Below are positions 20,800 to 30,812 of a DNA stretch of 64,000 nucleotides, piece by piece; within the stretch, counting starts at the first letter, position 1, and the number at the start of each line of letters is the position of its first letter. The notes below the pieces were generated by a model. The model was not told where the DNA came from and ran no database searches. It saw nothing but the letters and a program-made list of their open reading frames with translations. The stretch is taken from assembly GCA_039819545.1 (NCBI GenBank), contig JBCBRS010000014.1:33582-97581 (forward strand), in the 5' to 3' direction. Source of the DNA: CALLPQ01 sp039819545 (lineage in GTDB: Bacteria; Pseudomonadota; Alphaproteobacteria; Caulobacterales; Parvularculaceae). A program made the position numbers and the translations under genes.

Positions 20800-21059
20800 A
20801 AAAGGGTTGTGCCGGAACTGCCAATCTCAATGATAAAATATAATCAGTATACAACCCTAATAGATTAACCAATCGATACAATTGCGGGCTGCTAATCTTC
20901 GCCAGCCTAGGGCGTTTGCCGGTTTGAGACGCCGTTGGCCTAACGCTCACGTCATTTGCCGGATTTGGCAAAAATTGTCGAAAATGGCTTGATTTCCTCT
21001 TTTTCTAATTTACACTACCCAGTGTAGTTTACCCGATAATCTCACTCAGGAGCCAGCCC
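20800..21059 (+). promoter_or_regulatory. Intergenic region with operator-like palindrome
   Basis: No gene is visible between the repeat element and the small exported protein. The first part is AT-rich. An inverted repeat TACACT-ACCC-AGTGTA lies at 21011-21026, 33 bases before the ATG at 21060, where a repressor could block transcription of that gene. Confidence 0.45.
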
Positions 21060-21392
21060 ATGTCCATCCAAAAATCCACCTTTATGGCGTCGTTGAAAAA
21101 ATCTGCCATGACCGCAACTGCCGCCGCTTTCGTTTGCTGCGCGGGCGGTCTTTCTGCCATCCCGTCGGCACAGGCAGCCAGCACCGATGACATGGTCGAT
21201 ATGTGCGTTGACGAAATGGATGCGCGCGCCATCGCGAAAAAGGATGCCTACCGTGCCAAGCTCAAGAAAATCCGCGGCGGTGGCCTGAAGCGTTTGACCC
21301 TTGAGGTCGTGCCCCTGACCAAAGACGGCGCGAAAATGATTGTTGAGTGTCAGGTCCGCGGCGGCGCGGTTGTTGATCTCATCGTCAAGTAA
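21060..21392 (+). CDS. Small exported protein of unknown function
   Basis: The 110-residue product has a clear signal peptide ending around SAQAAS (near residue 40), so the mature part is about 70 residues in the periplasm. The mature sequence contains two Cys residues (DMCVDEMDAR and VECQVRGG) that could pair, and a basic middle part (YRAKLKKIRGGGLKRL). I do not recognise the family. The start is supported by AGGAG eight bases before the ATG. A palindrome lies just upstream. The gene is convergent with zapA, with 32 bases between stops. Confidence 0.8.
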   Translation: MSIQKSTFMASLKKSAMTATAAAFVCCAGGLSAIPSAQAASTDDMVDMCVDEMDARAIAKKDAYRAKLKKIRGGGLKRLTLEVVPLTKDGAKMIVECQVRGGAVVDLIVK

Positions 21393-21424
21393 AGACACAT
21401 TCTGTGGGCACACTTTCTGACAGA

Positions 21425-21757
21425 TCAAAGTTTTTCCGAAAGAGCCCTAACCCGGGTGGCCGCCGCTTCCAGTGTTTCGATGGCGGCGGTCTCGCGGGCA
21501 ATCTGTGCGGCCATGGTCGCGCCTGTCTGCGCGTTGGCGCTCGCAGCATCACCATCTTTCAAATCGAAAAGCTCATCACAAACCATCAGTAGGGTGAGCA
21601 ATAACAGTCTCGTGTCGCCGATTTGGCCCACCTCACCGGCGATCATCTGTAACCGCTCATCAGCCCAAAAAGCGAGGGTTTGCAAGCGCTCCTCCTGACC
21701 AGCGTCACAGGTAACTTTAAAGATCCGTCCATTGATGGTGATGTCGACGGTAGCCAT
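21425..21757 (-). CDS. zapA: Cell division protein ZapA
   Basis: ZapA binds and bundles FtsZ filaments at the division site. The 110-residue product has the family's globular N-terminus (VDITINGRIFKVTCDAGQEERL, then ADERLQMIAG) and a C-terminal coiled coil with LLLLTLLMVCDELFDL. It is preceded by a small coiled-coil gene 43 bases upstream on the same strand, an arrangement frequent in alphaproteobacteria. I looked for the 6S RNA gene that often follows zapA, but there is no room for it before the convergent gene. Confidence 0.93.
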   Translation of the reverse strand: MATVDITINGRIFKVTCDAGQEERLQTLAFWADERLQMIAGEVGQIGDTRLLLLTLLMVCDELFDLKDGDAASANAQTGATMAAQIARETAAIETLEAAATRVRALSEKL

Positions 21758-21800
21758 GGAAATCCTCTCACCGGCTCGCGCCGGTTTTTGTTCTGGAGAC

Positions 21801-22025
21801 TTAGTGACCGTTGATCGTGGCCTTTTGACGTAAGGCTTTCACGGCGGCAATGGCTTCGTCCAGCGATCCAAGCGCAGCGTGCGCCCCGGTGAGTGCTGTC
21901 TTGGCCTCGGCTTCAAGGACGATTCGCTCAGCATTATTGCGTGCTACCGGGGCCCGTTCCAGTTTCGCAGCCAAGTCATCAACGTCGTTGGCAAGCTGTT
22001 TTGCGGCGCGTTCTAAAGCTGACAT
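21801..22025 (-). CDS. Small coiled-coil protein, DUF4164-like
   Basis: The 74-residue protein is almost entirely helical with heptad-like Leu/Ala spacing (LERAAKQLANDVDDLAAKLER). It has neither signal peptide nor membrane segment. Its position directly upstream of zapA is typical of the DUF4164 proteins of alphaproteobacteria, which suggests a role with ZapA in division, but the family assignment is from context and composition. It is divergent from tkt. Confidence 0.72.
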   Translation of the reverse strand: MSALERAAKQLANDVDDLAAKLERAPVARNNAERIVLEAEAKTALTGAHAALGSLDEAIAAVKALRQKATINGH

Positions 22026-22273
22026 TTTCTTTCCTCGCCAAATTTGCGTGCAACGACTACCTACGCCGTGCGATCGAGCCTTGGACAGCTGTTGAAAATA
22101 CGCGTTTTGCGTTAAGCCCCAAGCGCTTTTGATTCTCCCTATTCAATGTATCAAGCCGCGCTCTGACCGCAAGGGCGGCCCGCCCACTTGACCGGCTCTG
22201 GCGCGCGGGGCAAGAGACCGTCATATCCCGCGCGCACTTTTTTGCAAAAGGCTCTGGCCTTGAAAGAAAATCA

Positions 22274-24274
22274 ATGTCGAATGCTTCGCCCGCCGCCACC
22301 CTCTCCATGATGAGCCAGGAACGCCAGATGGCAAATGCCATAAGAGCGCTCGCCATGGATGCGGTGGAAAAAGCCAAATCCGGCCATCCGGGAATGCCAA
22401 TGGGCATGGCTGATGTGGCAACGGTTCTTTTTACAAAATTCATGAAGGTTGATGCCGCTGACCCAGGCTGGGCCGATCGTGATCGCTTTGTGCTGTCTGC
22501 CGGTCATGGTTCCATGCTGCTCTATGCGCTGCACTATTTGCTCGGTTATCCGGGCATGCCGCTCGATGCGATCAAATCTTTCCGTCAACTGGGTGCGGCC
22601 ACGGCAGGTCATCCGGAATATGGTCACGCGCCGGGGATCGAAACCACCACCGGGCCATTGGGTCAGGGGCTGGCCAACGCGGTGGGCATGGCCATGGCGG
22701 AGGCGCATCTGTCGGCCCGGTATGGTGATGATCTCGTCGATCATCGCACCTATGTCATCGCGGGCGATGGCTGCCTCATGGAAGGCATTTCGCAGGAGGC
22801 GATTGCGCTTGCGGGACACTTGAAGCTTCGTAAGCTGATCGTTCTGTGGGATGACAACAACATTTCCATTGATGGGCCGGTGAGCCTGTCTGACAGTACC
22901 GATCAACTGCAACGGTTTGAGGCCTCCGGTTGGGTAACGTCGCGCATTGACGGCCATGACCCTGTTGCGATTGAAGAGGCACTGACGCGCGCGCAGGATG
23001 CGGATCGGCCTGTCCTTATTGCTTGTCGCACGACCATCGGTTTCGGAGCCCCCACCAAGGCCGGAACGTCTTCCAGCCACGGCTCCCCCTTAGGCGCCGA
23101 GGAGGTTGCCGGTGCGCGCGCGGCACTGGGCTGGTCCCACGGCCCCTTTGAAGTGCCGGACGAGATTTTAACGCCTTGGCGGGCTGCCGGGAAAAAGGCC
23201 GGGGCCGCCCACAAAGCGTGGCGCGCCCGTCTTGATGGCTCTACCATGAAGCAGGCCTTCGAGGAGGCGCATACGGATGATGTGGGCGCGCTTCTCGACG
23301 ATGCGCTTGCTGGTTTCAAGGCGGATATTGTAAAAGATCACCCCAAAGTTGCCACGCGCAAAGCGTCCGAAATGGTACTGGAGGTGATCAATGAAACGCT
23401 GAGCATGACCCTCGGGGGCTCGGCTGATCTGACAGGCTCTAACAATACAAAGACAAAGGCACTGACGCCGTTTAGTGCCGATGATTATGCTGGCCGCTAT
23501 GTCTATTACGGTATTCGCGAACACGGCATGGCGGCGGCCATGAATGGCATGGCGCTCCATGGTGGTATCATTCCCTATGGCGGCACATTTATGGTGTTTA
23601 CGGATTATTGCCGTCCTGCCATTCGCCTGTCAGCTTTGATGGGTGTCCGCACCATTTATGTGATGACGCACGATTCTATTGGTCTTGGTGAAGACGGACC
23701 CACACACCAACCGGTTGAGCAGCTGGCAGCGTTACGCGCGATCCCCAATTGCCATGTTTATCGTCCCGCCGACGTGATTGAGACGGCAGAATGCTGGCAA
23801 CTGGCGCTGACGAGCCCAAACACGCCATCAATCCTTGCGCTCACCCGGCAGGGTTTGGCGCCCGCCCGCCTTGACGCGACGCCCGGTAATCTGTGTGCAC
23901 GCGGCGCCTATGTGATTGCGGATGCACCGGACCATCAACTCACTGTGTTTGCCAGCGGCTCTGAACTTGAGTTGGCCCTGAAGGCCCAGGCAAGCCTTGC
24001 CTGCGATGCCATACGCGCCCGCGTTGTATCAGTGCCTTGCATGGAGCGCTTCGTCGATCAGCCTGCGGCGTACCGCGAGACAATACTCGATGATTGCCCC
24101 CGTATCGCGGTGGAGGCAGGCTTGCGGCAAGGGTGGGACGCAATTTTGCGGCCCGATGACGGTTTTGTGGGCATGACTGGATTTGGCGCGTCCGGTCCGG
24201 CACCTGATTTATTCGACCATTATGGAATTACCGCTGACGCCGTCGTGGCGATGGCGAAAGCACGCCTCGCGTAG
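22274..24274 (+). CDS. tkt: Transketolase
   Basis: Transketolase moves two-carbon units between sugar phosphates in the pentose phosphate pathway, using thiamine diphosphate. The 666-residue length is normal. Motifs include [12 protein letters not shown], the [21 protein letters not shown] loop, the ThDP/Mg signature AGDGCLMEG...DDNNISIDG, and in the second half [19 protein letters not shown] and [15 protein letters not shown]. It is the first gene of a tkt-gap-pgk-aldolase-coq4 run, with gap starting ten bases after its stop. The leader of about 250 bases upstream is shared with the divergent coiled-coil gene. Confidence 0.98.
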   Translation: MSNASPAATLSMMSQERQMANAIRALAMDAVEKAKSGHPGMPMGMADVATVLFTKFMKVDAADPGWADRDRFVLSAGHGSMLLYALHYLLGYPGMPLDAIKSFRQLGAATAGHPEYGHAPGIETTTGPLGQGLANAVGMAMAEAHLSARYGDDLVDHRTYVIAGDGCLMEGISQEAIALAGHLKLRKLIVLWDDNNISIDGPVSLSDSTDQLQRFEASGWVTSRIDGHDPVAIEEALTRAQDADRPVLIACRTTIGFGAPTKAGTSSSHGSPLGAEEVAGARAALGWSHGPFEVPDEILTPWRAAGKKAGAAHKAWRARLDGSTMKQAFEEAHTDDVGALLDDALAGFKADIVKDHPKVATRKASEMVLEVINETLSMTLGGSADLTGSNNTKTKALTPFSADDYAGRYVYYGIREHGMAAAMNGMALHGGIIPYGGTFMVFTDYCRPAIRLSALMGVRTIYVMTHDSIGLGEDGPTHQPVEQLAALRAIPNCHVYRPADVIETAECWQLALTSPNTPSILALTRQGLAPARLDATPGNLCARGAYVIADAPDHQLTVFASGSELELALKAQASLACDAIRARVVSVPCMERFVDQPAAYRETILDDCPRIAVEAGLRQGWDAILRPDDGFVGMTGFGASGPAPDLFDHYGITADAVVAMAKARLA

Positions 24275-24284
24275 GGAGACAATC

Positions 24285-25295
24285 ATGACACTGAAAATTG
24301 GCATCAACGGCTTTGGCCGCATCGGGCGCCTGGCCCTGCGTTCCATGATCGAGCATCAGCGCGATGGTATCGAAGTTGTGGCCATCAACGATTTGGGGCC
24401 GGTGGAAACCAATGCTCATTTGATGCGCTATGATTCAGTGCACGGCCGGTTTGGTCACGATGTTAATGTCAATGGCGATGAAATTGATGTGGGTAAAGGG
24501 CCCATCAAGGTGCTTGCCGAGCGTGACCCCAGCAAGCTGCCCTGGGGTGACATGGGCGTCGATATCGTTTTTGAATGTACGGGCATTTTTGCAGACAAAG
24601 AAAAAGCGTCTGCGCACCTTGCGGGCGGTGCAAAACGCGTGCTGGTTTCTGCGCCTGCGAAAAACGCAGATAAAACCATCGTCTATGGTGTCAATCATGA
24701 CACTCTTGGCGCGGATGATGTTGTGGTCTCAAACGCATCCTGCACAACCAATTGTCTCGCGCCGATTGCGAAGGTTTTGCACGACACGGTGGGTATTGAG
24801 CGCGGTTATATGACGACCATCCATGCCTATACCGGGGATCAGCCGACCCTTGATACGATGCACAAGGACTTGTACCGAGCCCGCGCGGCGGCGTCTTCCA
24901 TGATCCCGACGTCAACCGGGGCGGCCAAGGCTGTGGGGCTTGTTTTACCTGCGCTCAACGGAAAGCTTGATGGGTCATCAATCCGTGTACCAACGCCTAA
25001 CGTCTCCGTCGTGGATCTGGTCTTCACACCGACACGGGATACAACCGTCGAAGAGATCAATGGTGCCATGATTGCGGCGGCCTCGAAGGGCCCGCTCAAA
25101 GGTGTGCTCGGCGTGACCGACGCGCCGCTTGTCTCGCTCGATTTCAACCATGATCCGCATTCTTCGACTTTCGCGTTACCGCAAACGCAGATCCTCGAGG
25201 GGAAACTGGTGCGTGTCCTGTCCTGGTATGACAATGAGTGGGGCTTTTCCACCCGCATGACCGATACCGCGTTTGAAATGGCAAAATATCTGTAA
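24285..25295 (+). CDS. gap: Glyceraldehyde-3-phosphate dehydrogenase, type I
   Basis: Gap oxidises glyceraldehyde 3-phosphate with phosphate and NAD(P). The 336-residue protein begins [20 protein letters not shown], and the catalytic cysteine is Cys153 in [26 protein letters not shown] and the closing [12 protein letters not shown] are all present. ATG 24285 has GGGAG seven bases upstream; the frame reaching back into tkt is not coding. The coenzyme preference (NAD or NADP) cannot be told from the sequence by eye. Confidence 0.98.
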   Translation: MTLKIGINGFGRIGRLALRSMIEHQRDGIEVVAINDLGPVETNAHLMRYDSVHGRFGHDVNVNGDEIDVGKGPIKVLAERDPSKLPWGDMGVDIVFECTGIFADKEKASAHLAGGAKRVLVSAPAKNADKTIVYGVNHDTLGADDVVVSNASCTTNCLAPIAKVLHDTVGIERGYMTTIHAYTGDQPTLDTMHKDLYRARAAASSMIPTSTGAAKAVGLVLPALNGKLDGSSIRVPTPNVSVVDLVFTPTRDTTVEEINGAMIAAASKGPLKGVLGVTDAPLVSLDFNHDPHSSTFALPQTQILEGKLVRVLSWYDNEWGFSTRMTDTAFEMAKYL

Positions 25296-25315
25296 GCTGA
25301 TGAAAGAGGATTTTA

Positions 25316-26515
25316 GTGGCCAGCTATAGAACGCTCGATGACTTAGGCGATTGCGCCGGAAAACGTGTTCTTGTGCGTGTGGACTTTAACGTCCCCATGG
25401 ATGAGATCGGGCGGGTAAGTGACGGTACCCGTATCGAGCGCGCTGCACCAACTATTCGTACCCTGAGCGAAAAGGGGGCCAAAGTAATTCTGCTTTCGCA
25501 TTTTGGTCGACCAAAAGGCGACCCGCGCCCGGATATGTCTTTGCAACTTGTTAGCGTGGCGGCGGCCCGCGTGCTTGACGCCAGGGTGGCGTTTGCGCCC
25601 GACTGCGTGGGCGACATTGCAGCGGAGGCGATTGCCCGCCTCGGCGACGGCGACATTATCTTGATGGAGAATACCCGTTTCCATGCGGCCGAGGAAAGTA
25701 ATGATGCGGATTTTGCCGCTGCTCTCGCCGCGACCGGCGATCTCTTCGTCAATGATGCCTTTTCGGCGGCGCACCGGGCCCATGCATCGACCGAAGGGGT
25801 GACGCGGTATCTGCCTGCATTTGCCGGGCGGGCCATGGAGCAAGAGCTGACGTATCTGGAGGCGGCTCTTGCCCATCCTAAACGCCCAATGATGGCGGTT
25901 GTGGGCGGGGCCAAGGTTTCCTCAAAGATCGAACTCCTCCTGAACCTGATTACCAAGGCTGATATGCTGGTCGTTGGTGGCGGGATGGCCAATACGTTTC
26001 TTTTTGCCCAGGGCCATAGCGTTGGAAAATCCTTGTGCGAACCAACGCTTGCCGATACCGCCCGCGAAATCCTCGCGCAAGCAAGCGCCGCCAAGTGCGA
26101 GATCATCCTGCCCGTGGATGCGGTTGTCGGTGGCGCGTTCAAGGCTGACGCGCCAAGCCGCACGGTGGCGATCGACGCCATTGAGGCTGACGATATGGTG
26201 CTTGATCTGGGCCCTGACAGTGTTGATCGCATCGCTGCGAAGATGGCGACTGCCCGGACGCTGGTCTGGAATGGGCCGTTGGGCGCATTTGAAATTCGGC
26301 CCTTTGACACTGCAACAGTGGAGGCGGCGCGCTTCGCCGCCGGTCTGGTGGGCAAGGGCACACTAACGGCTGTGGCTGGCGGCGGTGATACGGTTGCCGC
26401 ACTCAATCATGCCAGGGTCGCCGATGATTTCACCTACCTGTCCACGGCGGGCGGGGCCTTTCTGGAATGGCTGGAGGGTAAGACCCTGCCCGGCGTCAAG
26501 GCATTGGAATACTGA
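25316..26515 (+). CDS. pgk: Phosphoglycerate kinase
   Basis: Pgk interconverts 1,3-bisphosphoglycerate/ADP and 3-phosphoglycerate/ATP. The 399 residues include [51 protein letters not shown] and the C-terminal nucleotide site [11 protein letters not shown] with [13 protein letters not shown]. The start is a GTG at 25316 with GAGG seven bases upstream. It lies 20 bases after gap. A long open frame on the opposite strand through this gene is a codon-bias shadow. Confidence 0.98.
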   Translation: MASYRTLDDLGDCAGKRVLVRVDFNVPMDEIGRVSDGTRIERAAPTIRTLSEKGAKVILLSHFGRPKGDPRPDMSLQLVSVAAARVLDARVAFAPDCVGDIAAEAIARLGDGDIILMENTRFHAAEESNDADFAAALAATGDLFVNDAFSAAHRAHASTEGVTRYLPAFAGRAMEQELTYLEAALAHPKRPMMAVVGGAKVSSKIELLLNLITKADMLVVGGGMANTFLFAQGHSVGKSLCEPTLADTAREILAQASAAKCEIILPVDAVVGGAFKADAPSRTVAIDAIEADDMVLDLGPDSVDRIAAKMATARTLVWNGPLGAFEIRPFDTATVEAARFAAGLVGKGTLTAVAGGGDTVAALNHARVADDFTYLSTAGGAFLEWLEGKTLPGVKALEY

Positions 26516-26571
26516 TTGGGGTAAGGACTGTCCTGAAACCGTAAAAGAACAAAGCTCACTGGGAGGGCGCC

Positions 26572-27621
26572 ATGAATATTGACACACTAAACGATATCGC
26601 CGTGCGCATGGTCGCGCCGGGTAAGGGTATTCTGGCGGCGGATGAATCCACCGGCACCATCAAGAAACGGTTCGACACGATCAATGTGCCGTCAACGGAT
26701 GAAACGCGTCGTGATTATCGCGAGATGTTGTTTCGCAGCGATGACGCCATGCGTGACCATATTTCCGGGGTGATCCTGTTTGACGAAACCCTGCGCCAGA
26801 ACGCCGCCGACGGCACACCGCTGGTCAAGCTGATCGAGGCGGCGGGTTCCATCCCCGGTATCAAGGTTGATAAGGGCGCCAAGGCGATCACCGGGTTCCC
26901 GGGCGAGACGGTGACCGAAGGGCTCGACGGTTTGCGCGGGCGCCTTGCTGAGTATCACGATCTCGGCGCGCGCTTTGCCAAATGGCGAGCCGTTATCGAT
27001 ATCGGGGCACAGCAGGGACCGTGCGGCGGCTATCAAATTCCAACCCGATATTGCATTGCCGCCAATGCGCAAGCGTTGGCGCGATATGCCGCCCTTTGCC
27101 AGGATGCGGGTATTGTGCCGATTGTGGAACCGGAAGTCCTGATGGACGGGGACCACGATATTGACCGCTGTTTTGAAGTGACCCACGCAACGCTTAGCGC
27201 GCTTTACGCTGCCCTCTATGATGCGCGTGTTGTGCTGGAAGGCACCATCCTGAAACCAAATATGGTCATCGCGGGAAAAAAAGCCACGAAACAGGCGGGT
27301 ACTGAGGAAATTGCAGAAAAAACCGTGCGGTGTTTCCGCCAAACCGTGCCTGCGGCGGTTCCGGGTATCGTCTTTTTGTCCGGTGGTCAGTCAGAGCACG
27401 AGGCAACCGAGAACCTCAACACCATCAATGCGAATTATCAGGGCCAGATGCCGTGGAAAATCTCGTTTTCTTATGGCCGCGCGCTGCAAGCTGGGGCGCT
27501 GCAAGCTTGGAGCGGCAAAGCTGAGAACCGGGCGGCAGGGGCGGCGGCTTTTGCGCACAGGGCACGGATGAACGGGCTTGCTCAAAAGGGGGAATGGGGC
27601 GCATCCTTGGAAAATGGCTGA
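26572..27621 (+). CDS. Fructose-bisphosphate aldolase, class I
   Basis: The 349-residue enzyme is the class I (Schiff base) type, like animal and plant aldolases, not the zinc-dependent class II. The N-terminus has APGKGILAADESTGTIKKRF. The catalytic lysine is about Lys228 in EGTILKPNMV, and the substrate loop reads FLSGGQSEHEAT. SYGRALQAGALQAW near the end matches the family. It follows pgk by 56 bases, has GGAGG before the ATG, and overlaps the next gene by eight bases. It completes a lower-glycolysis/gluconeogenesis set with gap and pgk. Confidence 0.96.
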   Translation: MNIDTLNDIAVRMVAPGKGILAADESTGTIKKRFDTINVPSTDETRRDYREMLFRSDDAMRDHISGVILFDETLRQNAADGTPLVKLIEAAGSIPGIKVDKGAKAITGFPGETVTEGLDGLRGRLAEYHDLGARFAKWRAVIDIGAQQGPCGGYQIPTRYCIAANAQALARYAALCQDAGIVPIVEPEVLMDGDHDIDRCFEVTHATLSALYAALYDARVVLEGTILKPNMVIAGKKATKQAGTEEIAEKTVRCFRQTVPAAVPGIVFLSGGQSEHEATENLNTINANYQGQMPWKISFSYGRALQAGALQAWSGKAENRAAGAAAFAHRARMNGLAQKGEWGASLENG

Positions 27622-28465
27622 AGAAACCAATACCGCTGATGACGATGCCGCCGCCAGGCCGCGACCTGACAAGGTGCAGGTCGTGGAAGGGTTTACCATC
27701 ACAGTGGACCCACCCTTACAACCCATTAAGGCGCTACGCGCGGGCCTGCGCCTCCTTCGTAACAAAGAAGATACCGCCCAGGTCTTCGAAATCACGCGCG
27801 CCCTCTCGGGGCGGTCGCTCACACGGACTTTCCGAGCGTTTGCGCAATCTGCCCATGGACGACGGGTCCTTACCCAAGGCATCGACCTTGCAAATGAATT
27901 CGGTGATTTTGACCGCTTGCGATCAATGCCCGAGGGAAGTTTCGGGCGTGCTTATCTCGACTTTATGGAAAGCGGTAATCTGGAGACTGATGGCATTACG
28001 GCGGTAGCCCGCCAAACCAATGCCGCATTTGACTTCGATGCTTACCCCGAACTGACGACTTATTTTCGGTACGCAACCGCGTCCCATGATGTGTGGCACA
28101 CCCTCACAGGCTATGAGCGTGATGCGTTGGGGGAGTTATGTGTTCTGGCCTTTACCCGCGCGCAAATCCGCAATGATTCGCTGCAACTGATTGTCCTTAT
28201 GGGGATGATGGCCCTAAAGAAAGAAAACTGGCGCGTGCCAGCGATCAAGGCGATCCGGCAGGCGGCCCGCACCGGGCGCACCGCACGCTGGCTCTATGGC
28301 GAGGACCTTCTTGCCTTACTGCCGCGTCCATTGGCGGATGTGCGAGACCACCTTAACATTCCGTATCCGGAAACCTATCGGCAGATTGATCGCGACCTGC
28401 GTTTTGGCTTGCTCAAACCGATGGCAAAACGCCCGGCGTCGTCGGTTGCACCATCCGGAGCGTGA
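27614..28465 (+). CDS. coq4: COQ4-family ubiquinone biosynthesis protein
   Basis: COQ4 proteins support ubiquinone synthesis; the eukaryotic member is needed in the CoQ head-group modification complex. The 283-residue protein contains HDVWHTLTGYERDALGE, which fits the zinc-binding HDxxHx(11)E signature of the family exactly. ATRAQIRNDS-like segments and a conserved C-terminus (YGEDLLALLPRPLADVRDHL) follow. The start ATG lies inside the aldolase gene, overlapping it by eight bases, so translation is probably coupled. Its 3' end overlaps the convergent aldose epimerase gene by 53 bases. Confidence 0.87.
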   Translation: MAEETNTADDDAAARPRPDKVQVVEGFTITVDPPLQPIKALRAGLRLLRNKEDTAQVFEITRALSGRSLTRTFRAFAQSAHGRRVLTQGIDLANEFGDFDRLRSMPEGSFGRAYLDFMESGNLETDGITAVARQTNAAFDFDAYPELTTYFRYATASHDVWHTLTGYERDALGELCVLAFTRAQIRNDSLQLIVLMGMMALKKENWRVPAIKAIRQAARTGRTARWLYGEDLLALLPRPLADVRDHLNIPYPETYRQIDRDLRFGLLKPMAKRPASSVAPSGA

Positions 28466-29291
28466 AAGAAACGTTTACCGATTGCCCGGGTGCCAGCAGT
28501 GTTTCGCGCGTTACCGTGTCGATAGCACCGGGTAGATGCGAGATTGGTTCCACGCAAATAAAAGGCGCGTCTGGCGGATGATAAAGATGCAGATAGGTCG
28601 CCGTCGTTTCTAATATCAGTGTTGAGGCGGCGTCAGACAGGATGACCATGGTGGGGTCGGCTGCCGATGACGGCACACACACAAAACTATGGTCCAGCAA
28701 CGCATCGGGCGCGCGCATTGGCAAAGAAAACAGGTCCTGCGCCAGCGGTTTCAGCGTCAATCCCGGTGGCATGATTGAGCGTTCATACCGAAAGGCAATT
28801 TTTTTATCGGCGCGATAAGGCAGATAAGGGTGCAAGCCAGCCCCCATGGGCGCTGGAGTGTCATCGTCATTCGTAACCGTCAGGCTTATGGACAAGCCAT
28901 CTTCTAGAAGAGCTATCGACTGCCGGGCCGACCATGCAAAGGGAAAATGCCCCGGCGTTTGGCCTGCTGACTTCGTCTCAAGCGTGAGCGCGTGAGTCAT
29001 TTGTTCGTGTACGGACCAGCCCTGTACCCATCCTTCGCCGTGCAGCGCTATTTCTGGTGAGGCCTCCTGATGGGTCGGTTTCAGGGGGTGGGCAATGCCG
29101 CCGCGAACGATAGGGGCAAATACCCGTCCAAAATAAGGCGTACACGCAAAGCACCCCCCTTGGAGCGGATCGGTATCCTGATCAGGTGCAACACGCATGA
29201 GCGCATGCTTACCCAGAAAAGCGCTGCGAATGCATCCGCCATTCACCTCATCAATGGTGACGCGTACGGCGCCGCGGGAAAGCGAATGCAT
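28413..29291 (-). CDS. Aldose 1-epimerase family protein
   Basis: The 292-residue protein resembles the GalM/YeaD mutarotase fold. IALHGEGW, the catalytic-type stretch MGAGLHPYLPY, and FICVEPISHLPGA near the end (Glu being the probable catalytic base) are visible. The substrate sugar is unknown. ATG 29291 is chosen because the preceding 48 codons have no family character and GGA lies seven bases upstream. The gene is convergent with coq4, whose last 53 bases it overlaps. Confidence 0.85.
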   Translation of the reverse strand: MHSLSRGAVRVTIDEVNGGCIRSAFLGKHALMRVAPDQDTDPLQGGCFACTPYFGRVFAPIVRGGIAHPLKPTHQEASPEIALHGEGWVQGWSVHEQMTHALTLETKSAGQTPGHFPFAWSARQSIALLEDGLSISLTVTNDDDTPAPMGAGLHPYLPYRADKKIAFRYERSIMPPGLTLKPLAQDLFSLPMRAPDALLDHSFVCVPSSAADPTMVILSDAASTLILETTATYLHLYHPPDAPFICVEPISHLPGAIDTVTRETLLAPGQSVNVSFTLRMVQPTTPGVLPSV

Positions 29292-29332
29292 TGATCGTCC
29301 AGAAAAAGAGGGTGCCGGTGTTGTGCGCGTGC

Positions 29333-29725
29333 CTACTTGGGTAGTGCGCTGCGGCCCGCTTCGAGCAAGGGAATGCCAGCCTCGGTCGGAATGTATATCA
29401 CATCCTGCTGATTTTCGCCGAGCTTGTTGATCCATAGATATCGCAGATAGCCATCCGGCCCGCCAAGGCCTTCGGCAACAATACGATTAGCCTCGGCAAC
29501 CCCTTTGGCGCGCTCTATCTCAGCTTCGGCGTAAAATTTTGCCGCTTCCAGCCGTGCCTTGGCTTCCTCGATCTGGACTTTGCGCTCATTTTCAGCCTGG
29601 GCAAGGGCAGCGCGCCCTTCCATGTCCGCGCGCCAAACGTTCCACTGGGGCAGGATAAACATCGCCGCCCCCACAAGGACGAGGCCTACAAGACCCACAA
29701 AAATACTGCTGAAAAAACCCCTCAT
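29333..29725 (-). CDS. Membrane-anchored protein with prohibitin/stomatin-like C-terminal region
   Basis: The 130-residue protein has one N-terminal membrane segment (MRGFFSSIFVGLVGLVLVGAAM) and then a charged Ala/Glu helix (EEAKARLEAAKFYAEAEIERAKGVAEANRIVAEGLG). It ends YLRYLWINKLGENQQDVIYIPTEAGIPLLEAG. This matches the helical tail of SPFH (HflC/stomatin) proteins, while the SPFH core domain is missing. ATG 29725 has GGAGG five bases upstream, better than ATG 29737. It might join or scaffold larger SPFH complexes, which is inference. Confidence 0.82.
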   Translation of the reverse strand: MRGFFSSIFVGLVGLVLVGAAMFILPQWNVWRADMEGRAALAQAENERKVQIEEAKARLEAAKFYAEAEIERAKGVAEANRIVAEGLGGPDGYLRYLWINKLGENQQDVIYIPTEAGIPLLEAGRSALPK

Positions 29726-29922
29726 AAGACCCTCCATTGCCCAAAAATAAGCGGCCTAAATCTGTCATTCATTGAAACCACCAACGCTAAATCATAGCAC
29801 TCCCGGATGAAAAAGACAGAAAAAGCACCCGGCGTCCAAGTGCCGGATGCGCCTGCCCGTTTTGCGTTCAGCATATTTCCGATAGACTGGCGCCTGTATT
29901 TCGGATCAAGGGCGAAAGACTT

Positions 29923-30798
29923 ATGGCGTCGCCAGACATGATTATCATCACGCCTAAGGAAAAGGATATCGGCGCCTTCGCCGTGCGCCGGGCGCTCCCC
30001 GATATCAAAAAGCGGGCAGTGGGTCCGTTTGTCTTTTTCGATCATTTCGGCCCCGTAACCCTGGGCGGCGAGGATGCAATGGATGTGCGCCCACACCCCC
30101 ACATCAATCTGGCCACGGTGACCTATCTGTTTGAGGGGCAGATACAGCATCGCGATAGTTTGGCAACGCAGATAATTATCCATCCCGGTGCCATCAATTT
30201 GATGGTGGCCGGGCGGGGGATTGCTCATTCTGAACGCACCCCGGCGGATGTCAGACGCAATGGTGGGACCTTACACGGGCTTCAGCTTTGGCTTGCCTTG
30301 CCCGAAGCGGATGAGCAAACCGACCCGGCGTTTTATCATTACCCAAAGGAAGATCTACCGTCGGGCTGCGCTGGCGATGCCGACGTCCGTGTCATGATGG
30401 GTGCTGCTTTTGGGCTGTCGTCGCCGGTGAAACTCTTTTCACCAACGCTCTATGTTGAGGCGACTTTCGCTGGTTCCGGCGCACTCTCCCTGCCGCAGGA
30501 ATATCAGGAGCTCGCAATTTATGCCGTCGATGGCACGGTGTTCGTAAACAACACGACCATCGAAAAAGGCCAGATGGGGATAGTTGAGGGGGGAGGTGAG
30601 GGGCCCCTGACCATGCAAAGTAATGGCGCGGCCCATTGCGCCGTCATTGGCGGTAGCCCGCTTGGCCGTCGGCACCTCTGGTGGAATTTTGTTTCCAGTG
30701 ACCCTGCCCGCATCGACCAGGCCAAACAGGACTGGCGCGAAGGCAGGTTTGGGTCTGTTCCCGGCGAAACGGACTTTATTCCGTTGCCGGATAAATAA
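29923..30798 (+). CDS. Pirin family protein
   Basis: The 291-residue bicupin has the pirin iron-site pattern in the N-terminal barrel: RPHPHINLATVTYLFEG, HRDS, and GRGIAHSER (two His pairs and one Glu as ligands). Bacterial pirins include quercetinases and redox-linked regulators of unknown substrate, so no reaction is assigned. The ATG at 29923 follows a GGCGAAAG stretch. It stands alone on the plus strand, followed 14 bases later by the large exported protein gene. Confidence 0.93.
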   Translation: MASPDMIIITPKEKDIGAFAVRRALPDIKKRAVGPFVFFDHFGPVTLGGEDAMDVRPHPHINLATVTYLFEGQIQHRDSLATQIIIHPGAINLMVAGRGIAHSERTPADVRRNGGTLHGLQLWLALPEADEQTDPAFYHYPKEDLPSGCAGDADVRVMMGAAFGLSSPVKLFSPTLYVEATFAGSGALSLPQEYQELAIYAVDGTVFVNNTTIEKGQMGIVEGGGEGPLTMQSNGAAHCAVIGGSPLGRRHLWWNFVSSDPARIDQAKQDWREGRFGSVPGETDFIPLPDK

Positions 30799-30812
30799 GG
30801 GTTCGGGGGGCA

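Noticed and set aside
21393..21424. 6S RNA next to zapA
   Set aside because: The gap between zapA and the convergent gene is only 32 bases, and I could not recognise a 6S-like fold upstream either.
25324..26406. A 360-codon open frame on the strand opposite pgk
   Set aside because: It has no recognisable domain, is Ser/Ala/Arg-biased, and mirrors the codon bias of pgk, which is certain.
27480..27510. A 15-base near-tandem repeat in the aldolase gene (ALQAG ALQAW)
   Set aside because: Class I aldolases generally have a similar ALQASALKAW sequence at this place, so it is a normal family feature and not a recent duplication.
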